Below, piece by piece: positions 13,678-18,360 of a stretch of DNA of 18,360 bases; position 1 is the stretch's first letter, and the number at the start of each line of letters is the position of its first letter. The DNA is from Candidatus Rokuibacteriota bacterium (lineage in GTDB: Bacteria; Methylomirabilota; Methylomirabilia; Rokubacteriales; CSP1-6), in the NCBI GenBank assembly GCA_016201645.1, contig JACQCL010000193.1, positions 1 through 18,360 on the forward strand, in the 5' to 3' direction. The notes under the pieces are model-generated. The model had not been told where the DNA came from. It ran no database searches and saw only the letters and a list, made by a program, of their open reading frames with translations. The position numbers and the translations under genes are program-made.

Positions 13678-14084
13678 TGGGCGCCTAGCACCATCCCAGC
13701 CTTCTTGAACGCTCCAGGCTTGACCCACAGGATCGCGGACCAGCGGCCGGTGCCGGTGGCGAGCGCGTCCATGGCGGTGACGTTGATCTTGGCTGCCGCC
13801 AGCCTGTCCAGGATCTCGGCGCAGGCGCCAACCCGGTCCTCCCCCTCGATCAGAAACGCCCGCTTCGGCCCCTTGACCTTCCACTTCGCCTTCTTAGCGG
13901 CCTCCTTGAAGGCGGCGGGGTCGGCCGGCACGAAGTCCAGCTGAGCCCGGCGGCCCGCCGGGAACCCCGAGTACACCAGGAGGTTCACGCCGGCATCCCT
14001 CAGCGTGGCCAGCGCGCGCGCGCCCTCCCCTGGCTTGTCGGGAACCTGAACGTAGAAGTACTCGACGCGACGGATGGTGTCCAT
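13674..14084 (-). CDS. Tandem ACT-domain protein
   Basis: 136 residues. The N-terminal half (VEYFYVQVPDKPGEGARALATLRDAGVNLLVYSGFP) is a classic ACT beta-alpha-beta opening with PDKPGE at the ligand turn. The second half (RAFLIEGEDRVGACAEILDRLAAAKINVTAMDALATG) repeats the pattern with EDRVGA. Such stand-alone double ACT proteins usually bind amino acids or other small ligands as regulators; no catalytic domain is present. ATG start with GGAGGAG about 7 bases upstream. A good promoter precedes it, separated from the M1 peptidase stop by 73 bases. Its stop overlaps the apparent GTG of the damaged NHL gene, indicating an operon. Ligand and partner are not evident. Confidence 0.85.
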   Translation of the reverse strand: MDTIRRVEYFYVQVPDKPGEGARALATLRDAGVNLLVYSGFPAGRRAQLDFVPADPAAFKEAAKKAKWKVKGPKRAFLIEGEDRVGACAEILDRLAAAKINVTAMDALATGTGRWSAILWVKPGAFKKAGMVLGAQ

Positions 14085-14117
14085 GATGCCCTCCTCCCTA
14101 TTAGTGTGGCGGGGCGG

Positions 14118-14146
14118 ATTCTACCCTTCCATGTAGCCGAGAGCAA
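14118..14146 (-). promoter_or_regulatory. Promoter for the ACT-domain gene
   Basis: Minus strand: TTGCTC (14146-14141), 17-base spacer, TAGAAT (14123-14118; 5/6 match). It predicts a transcript start near 14111 and a 27-base leader containing the GGAGGAG site. It sits in the gap behind the M1 peptidase gene, so the ACT gene need not depend on read-through. Confidence 0.55.
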
Positions 14147-14157
14147 GCCTCCGGCAT

Positions 14158-16725
14158 CTATCTGAGGAAGCGCCGGGCCAGATACGTCTGGAGGGCCGTG
14201 CCTTCGCGCTCCCTGAAGACGACCGCGACGTGGAGCTGTTCCAGATACTGCTCCAGCGTCTTCCCTCCGAGCGTGATCTGGCGGGAGGTGAAGAACTCGC
14301 GCACGTCGGCCTCCAACTCGGGCGTGGCCAGGGCCGTGATCCCCTCACACATGCGGCGAAGACCGCTCTTGGCGGGGAACTGGCGCTCCAGCATCTGCCA
14401 GTTGGCTTTGACGAACGTCCACGCCGCTTCGCGTGCGTACACGCTCGTCAGGAGCGCCCGCGCGACAAACGGCGCGTCCTGGGTCCGGACCTCCCCGTTA
14501 ATCGTCTTCTCCAGCGTCCGGGCTAACAAGTCTACCTGCCGGAAGCCCGCCAGCGCGTAGAGATAGCGCTGCTCCTCCTGGGGCGTCTTGGCTGTCCGGA
14601 ACTTCTCGACAAACTCGGCATACTCGCTTTCCCCCCCGGCGTGAGCGAGGATGGCGATGAGCGCCGGCAGGAGGTTCGGGTCCACGGCGCCCGCCTCCTC
14701 CCGGGAGTGCTGATAGAGCTTCCCCGCCTCGGCCTGGACGGGCGCATCGTTGCCGAGCGTCCCGATGGTGCGGATGAGGTCGGCGCGCAGCTGCCGGACC
14801 AGCTCGCCTTCCTCCGGCTCGGGGATGAAGCCGAGCCGGTCGACGACGGGGGACAGGCGGTCTCGCACCAGGGCCTCCCACTTCGGTCGAAGGTCCGGGG
14901 CGATGACCCGGTTCAGGTATGCGAAGGACCCGATGAGGACGGTCCACACGTTCCGGTCGGTCTCACCTCGAAACTGAGTCGTTAGGTCGAGATACTCCCG
15001 CAGCGGCATCAGCCCCGCCACGGTCGCGGCCCAAGCGTCGTTGATGAGATTGAACCTGTCGATCGGCGCCAAGTGCTGGAGCCGTCGAGTCAGCTTGCGC
15101 AACAAGTCGGCAGCGTACCGCACCCGGTAAAAGCCGTGACCGCCCGAGTTCACGAGGGCCCATTCCACGGGGCCGGGAAGATCGAGGCGCTCCTCCGCCC
15201 CGGCTATGAGGAGCGTCTTAATCACGACCCCGCCGCGCGCGCCGACGCGCAGCACGATCGGAATCTGCCACAACGGCGACTCGTCGGCGCCGTCGGCCAG
15301 ATATAGGAACCGGCTCTGCGACAGGACCAGACTCCGGCGGCTCTCATCCACGCTCGCCGTTACCATCGGATACCCGCCGCGGAAGATCCACCCGTTCATC
15401 ATCTCGGGGATCGGCTTGTTCACGGCGGCGCCCAGCGCTTGCCAGAGATCCGTCGTCTCCGCGTTGGCGTACCGGTGCTCGCTCAGATAGCTGCGGACCC
15501 CCTCGCGGAAGCGCTCCGCGCCCAGGTACTGCTCGAGCATTCGCAGCACCGAGGCGCCCTTCTCGTACGTGAGGAGGTCGAACATCGCTTCGGCATCCTT
15601 CGGCGCCTGCACCTCGAATTCGATCGGCCGCGTGCTCCGTAGCCCGTCCAGCGCGAGGGCGGCCGCCCGCGAGACGCCGAAGGTGACCCACCGCTCCCAG
15701 GCCGGCTTCCAGGCGTCCACCGCCAGCATCTCCATGAAGGTCGCGAACGCCTCGTTGAGCCAGATGCCGTTCCACCAGGCCATCGTGACCAGGTCGCCGA
15801 ACCACATGTGGGCGATCTCGTGGGCCATCACGTCGGCGATACGCTCGAGCTCGGTATGACTGGCGGCGGCCGCGTCCACCAGGAGCGCCGTCTCGCGGAA
15901 CGTGATCGCTCCCAGGTTCTCCATCGCCCCAGCCGCAAAGTCCGGGATCGCGAGGAGGTCGAGCTTTTCGCCCGGATAGGGCAGGCCGTAGTACTGCTCG
16001 AAGAACGCCAGCGAAAAGGCCGCGATCTCCTGCGCGAACCGGGCCAGGGACGTTTTGCCCGGCACGGTCCAGATGGAGAGCGGCGTCGCGCCGACCCTGA
16101 TCGGTTCGGTCGCTTCGAGCTCGCCGACGACGAAGGCCACCAGGTAGGTGGACATCTTGATCGTCGCCGCGAAGGTCACGGCCTTCCGGCCCGTTCCGGC
16201 GACCGCCTGCGCGCTGACCACCGGCGTGTTCGAGATCGCCTGGAGGTGCTCGGGAACGACCAGGGTCACCTGGAAGACCGCCTTGAAGTCCGGCTCGTCC
16301 CAGCACGGGAACGCCCGTCGTGCGTCGGTGGCCTCGAACTGCGTCACCGCCAGAATTTTGTCGTTGTACGTGCTCCGATAAAACCCGTGGAGCTTGTCGT
16401 TCAGGACCCCGGTGAACGTCAGCACCAGGCGCCACGCGCCGGGCGCCAGCGTCTCAGGAAAGCTGAGCCGAGCCCGCTCTGTCGTCGGGTCCAGCGTTGC
16501 CTCCCCCTTCAGGACGACCCCTTGCCCGTACTGGATTGAGACTTGGTGGATCTCGAGCTCCGCAGCGTTCAGGACGATCTCCCTCACCGGCTCACGGATC
16601 GTGATAAACACCGTCTCCTCGCCGGCAAAGGTGAAGCGCCCCAGGTCGGGCTCGAGGCGGATCTCGTAGCGCTCGGGGACGACGGTCTTCGGCAGCCTGA
16701 AGGGGTTAGCGGACGGCGGAGCCAT
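14158..16725 (-). CDS. M1-family zinc aminopeptidase
   Basis: 855 residues. It removes N-terminal amino acids from peptides. The exopeptidase motif GAMEN is at 266-270, the zinc motif HEIAH at 302-306 (His302, His306), and the third ligand Glu325 lies in NEAFA, exactly 18 residues after the HEXXH motif. An N-terminal beta domain (PERYEIRLEPDLGRFTFAGEE) precedes these, and an ERAP1-C-like helical domain fills roughly 490-855. No signal peptide, so cytoplasmic. It resembles tricorn-interacting-factor/Ape2-type enzymes more than E. coli PepN, but this is from general layout only. The ATG at 16725 begins the conserved N-terminus; an in-frame TTG at 16770 would overlap the promoter region. No ribosome-binding site is seen and a TATACT box lies just upstream. 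Confidence 0.93.
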   Translation of the reverse strand: MAPPSANPFRLPKTVVPERYEIRLEPDLGRFTFAGEETVFITIREPVREIVLNAAELEIHQVSIQYGQGVVLKGEATLDPTTERARLSFPETLAPGAWRLVLTFTGVLNDKLHGFYRSTYNDKILAVTQFEATDARRAFPCWDEPDFKAVFQVTLVVPEHLQAISNTPVVSAQAVAGTGRKAVTFAATIKMSTYLVAFVVGELEATEPIRVGATPLSIWTVPGKTSLARFAQEIAAFSLAFFEQYYGLPYPGEKLDLLAIPDFAAGAMENLGAITFRETALLVDAAAASHTELERIADVMAHEIAHMWFGDLVTMAWWNGIWLNEAFATFMEMLAVDAWKPAWERWVTFGVSRAAALALDGLRSTRPIEFEVQAPKDAEAMFDLLTYEKGASVLRMLEQYLGAERFREGVRSYLSEHRYANAETTDLWQALGAAVNKPIPEMMNGWIFRGGYPMVTASVDESRRSLVLSQSRFLYLADGADESPLWQIPIVLRVGARGGVVIKTLLIAGAEERLDLPGPVEWALVNSGGHGFYRVRYAADLLRKLTRRLQHLAPIDRFNLINDAWAATVAGLMPLREYLDLTTQFRGETDRNVWTVLIGSFAYLNRVIAPDLRPKWEALVRDRLSPVVDRLGFIPEPEEGELVRQLRADLIRTIGTLGNDAPVQAEAGKLYQHSREEAGAVDPNLLPALIAILAHAGGESEYAEFVEKFRTAKTPQEEQRYLYALAGFRQVDLLARTLEKTINGEVRTQDAPFVARALLTSVYAREAAWTFVKANWQMLERQFPAKSGLRRMCEGITALATPELEADVREFFTSRQITLGGKTLEQYLEQLHVAVVFREREGTALQTYLARRFLR

Positions 16726-16732
16726 GACCGGA

Positions 16733-16738
16733 AGTATA
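16733..16738 (-). promoter_or_regulatory. Candidate -10 box for the M1 peptidase, possibly leaderless
   Basis: TATACT on the minus strand ends 7 bases before the ATG at 16725. This is the same box and nearly the same distance as at the alpha/beta hydrolase gene. No convincing -35 box is found at 16-19 bases, so confidence is lower than for that site. Confidence 0.35.
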
Positions 16739-16763
16739 CCCGGTTTCCAATCCAACGCGACCC

Positions 16764-16792
16764 TCGCCAAGAGCTGGTCCGGGCGGTATCAT
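16764..16792 (+). promoter_or_regulatory. Candidate promoter for the 68-residue gene
   Basis: TCGCCA (4/6), 17-base spacer, TATCAT (16787-16792, 5/6). The transcript would start near 16799, leaving a very short leader that is essentially the ribosome-binding site CGGAGG. It lies back to back with the M1 peptidase start region. Confidence 0.35.
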
Positions 16793-16809
16793 CGCTCTCG
16801 GAGGCGCGT

Positions 16810-17016
16810 ATGTTTCAGCCCAATCAGCGCGTCAAGGTGGATCTCTCCAACCTGACCATCAAGGGCGTAACCTTCAGCCAGAACGTCCGCGAGGCGATGG
16901 CGATGATCGTCCAGCAGGTCAGCACCGATCCGCCCGTCTACCTGGTGGAGCTGCTGTTCAGCTTCAAGGGCGTCAAGCGGGTCGAAGTGCCGGAGGAGAG
17001 GATTAAAGCGGCCTAG
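16810..17016 (+). CDS. Small hypothetical protein (68 residues)
   Basis: ATG start with GGAGG 5-6 bases upstream. Sequence MFQPNQRVKVDLSNLTIKGVTFSQNVREAMAMIVQQVSTDPPVYLVELLFSFKGVKRVEVPEERIKAA looks like a compact beta-rich domain: two strands, a helix, then a YLVELLFSFKG strand and RVEVPEERI. The pattern (opening QRVKVDL, closing VEVPEERI) recalls small SH3-like barrels, but I recognise no named family. No signal peptide or membrane helix. Its last 14 bases overlap the end of the MFS gene on the other strand. The open frame farther upstream runs across the M1 peptidase start and is not part of it. Confidence 0.75.
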   Translation: MFQPNQRVKVDLSNLTIKGVTFSQNVREAMAMIVQQVSTDPPVYLVELLFSFKGVKRVEVPEERIKAA

Positions 17017-18136
17017 GCCAGAGGAGGCGGGCGCCCGCCGCAAGCGTCAGGCCTCCGATGAGGGCCACGAAGTAGCGCGCGCCCACCTCGCCCAGGAACC
17101 CGCTGACCAGAGGGCCGAGAAAGATCCCCGCGTCCACGCCCACGCGGTAGAGCCCGGTGCGCCAGCCGAGCGCGCTCACCCGCGTGTGCTCGCGGATCAC
17201 CCCGATCGGAAGCATCCAGCCTGCCAATCCCAGCCCGAACAGGCCCGCGCCGAGGACAAATAGAGGAAAGGGACCCAAACCCACGAAGACCGTGCCGATC
17301 CCCAGCGCCAGGCACACCCAGCCCAGTAGCATCCGCCTCCCCAGCCTGTCGGCGGTGTAGCCCACCGGAAGCAGCGCGATCAGATCCACCACCTGAGGGA
17401 GCGCGAGCATGCGGGAGTTCCCGGCGCGATCGAGGCCGAACTCGCGCGCGCCCCGGAGCGGGATCAGGAACTGGCTCACCGAGGACCAGGCAAAGGCAAT
17501 GACCGCTCCGACGACGAACATCCCTGTGACGATTGGCTGCCACTTGAGCGGCGCCTCCGGGAGTGAAGGCTCCGTCTGAGGCCTCGGCTCCCCCTGGCGG
17601 CCGCCCGAAAACTGGCGCCAGAAGGCGGGAAGAAGAGCGACCACCACGAGCTGCGGGCTACAGGCGACCAAGAAGGAACGGTTCCAGCTCCACGACGCCG
17701 GCAGCGATCCCGCCGCAATGACCCCGCCGAGGATCCCGAGCATCGCGGAAAACTCGAAGGTGTTGAGCCGGAACGCGGCGCCCTCGCCACGCTCAAGAAG
17801 CGCCGTGAGCCCGCCCACCATTCCCAGGGCATGCCCCACCCCGATGAGAAAGCGGCCGAGTACGAGCACCTCGATGGGCCCTGCGCTCCCGAGCAGGAGC
17901 ACCCCTACCAACAGGAAGAGCGGGGCCGCCACGAGCGTCGCGCCCAGGCGGCGGCCGGCCAGCCGTCCCGCCGGAATGTCGAGCAGCGTGCGGGCGAAGC
18001 CGAACGCTCCGGCGAGCACCCCCAATTGCCAGTCAGGAAGCCGTTGAGCCCGCGCGATCTCCGGGAGGAGCGGACCGAAGGCGCCGATGGAGAAGGTGTT
18101 GCAGAAGATCATGAGGCAGAGGAGCGCGGTCGCCAA
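17003..18136 (-). CDS. Major facilitator superfamily transporter
   Basis: 377 residues with about 11-12 hydrophobic segments. The MFS loop motif appears as DIPAGRLAGRRLG (residues 53-65) between helices 2 and 3, and again in the second half as GYTADRLGRRMLLG, confirming the two-fold repeat. A cytoplasmic loop (about 178-200, SGGRQGEPRPQTEPSLPE) separates the halves. Direction and substrate are unknown. The TTG start is 9 bases after the stop of the upstream membrane-protein gene, in the same frame; only a weak ribosome-binding site is visible (GAGGA, somewhat far), and the first helix starts right after it. The total is slightly short for the family, but both ends look intact. It overlaps the small rightward gene tail to tail. 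Confidence 0.9.
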   Translation of the reverse strand: MATALLCLMIFCNTFSIGAFGPLLPEIARAQRLPDWQLGVLAGAFGFARTLLDIPAGRLAGRRLGATLVAAPLFLLVGVLLLGSAGPIEVLVLGRFLIGVGHALGMVGGLTALLERGEGAAFRLNTFEFSAMLGILGGVIAAGSLPASWSWNRSFLVACSPQLVVVALLPAFWRQFSGGRQGEPRPQTEPSLPEAPLKWQPIVTGMFVVGAVIAFAWSSVSQFLIPLRGAREFGLDRAGNSRMLALPQVVDLIALLPVGYTADRLGRRMLLGWVCLALGIGTVFVGLGPFPLFVLGAGLFGLGLAGWMLPIGVIREHTRVSALGWRTGLYRVGVDAGIFLGPLVSGFLGEVGARYFVALIGGLTLAAGARLLWPRPL

Positions 18137-18145
18137 GTTCTCGGG

Positions 18146-18360
18146 TCACTTCCTCGTCAACACCGGCAGGAGCGTCGTGAACACCCATACCACCCCGAAG
18201 AAGAGCAGATGATTGTAGAGCGGGAGGTCTATGTCGGTGTTCAATCCCGGCAGCTCAGCGGGGAAGCCTTGACGGCTCAGGACGCTGATCGTGATGGTGA
18301 TCGCCGGATCTGTCAACAATGTCGCGATCCATCCGAGCGCGGCCGCCACGACAAGCCCCC
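18146..18360 (-). CDS. C-terminal part of an unidentified membrane protein
   Basis: The frame is open to the right edge of the window and ends TTLLPVLTRK. About 71 residues are visible: a hydrophobic segment (LVVAAALGWIATLL), a polar stretch (SRQGFPAELPGLNTDIDLP), and a second hydrophobic segment (YNHLLFFGVVWVFTTLLPVL). This fits the last two membrane helices of a larger protein. I do not recognise the family. An internal GTG at 18349 is not a convincing start. It is 9 bases upstream of the MFS transporter gene and probably co-transcribed with it, so a transport or envelope role is possible but unproven. Confidence 0.6.
   Translation of the reverse strand, partial: GLVVAAALGWIATLLTDPAITITISVLSRQGFPAELPGLNTDIDLPLYNHLLFFGVVWVFTTLLPVLTRK

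Noticed and set aside
13262..13708. 148-codon plus-strand frame over the NHL gene
   Set aside because: The opposite strand carries clear NHL repeats; this frame shows no recognisable domain.
1..18360. tRNA, rRNA, CRISPR arrays, transposases, origin-like repeats
   Set aside because: Looked for on both strands and none could be supported.

Overview
The window is high-GC (roughly two thirds G+C), almost wholly coding bacterial DNA with short gaps, frequent 4-base start/stop overlaps and many GTG/TTG starts. No phage, plasmid, IS, tRNA, rRNA or CRISPR features are visible. The gene mix (fatty-acyl-CoA enzymes, DUF72, an NHL beta-propeller protein, M1 peptidase, amidohydrolase-2, GAF sensor) resembles chromosomal contigs from uncultivated soil or subsurface bacteria such as Rokubacteria/Methylomirabilota. 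That lineage is inference from general style, not from a marker gene.

Layout, in the direction of transcription. Reading leftward from about 11060: a two-helix membrane protein, a DUF72 protein, a D-cysteine-desulfhydrase-like PLP enzyme, an alpha/beta hydrolase with its own apparently leaderless promoter, a single-domain rhodanese, a crotonase and a HAD hydrolase, all tightly packed. After about 100 bases with a candidate promoter comes a second leftward run: apt, a small secreted orphan, 3-hydroxyacyl-CoA dehydrogenase, acyl-CoA dehydrogenase, a possible 55-residue protein, and a large membrane sensor with HAMP and several GAF domains. The sensor is broken by a stop and frame change inside its third GAF domain and runs off the left edge. 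Acyl-CoA dehydrogenase, crotonase and hydroxyacyl-CoA dehydrogenase give three of the four steps of a beta-oxidation (butanoyl-CoA type) spiral; no thiolase is present.

Reading rightward from a sigma70-like promoter at 11102: ribosomal protein bS21 and, 10 bases on, a 203-residue protein whose C-terminus carries a CPxC...PPFHPGCRC motif like that of phage Mu gpF/SPP1 gp7 head proteins, without any phage neighbours.

Leftward from 16725: an M1 zinc aminopeptidase, a double-ACT-domain protein with a good promoter, an NHL-repeat gene damaged by several internal deletions and frame changes, a compound hairpin element, and an amidohydrolase. At the right end a 68-residue rightward gene overlaps convergently with a leftward MFS transporter, preceded by the C-terminal part of an unidentified membrane protein cut by the window edge.

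Most notable: the bS21/MuF-like pair, the shredded NHL gene and broken sensor (decay or assembly error), the hairpin element at 12873-12936, and two start sites that look leaderless.
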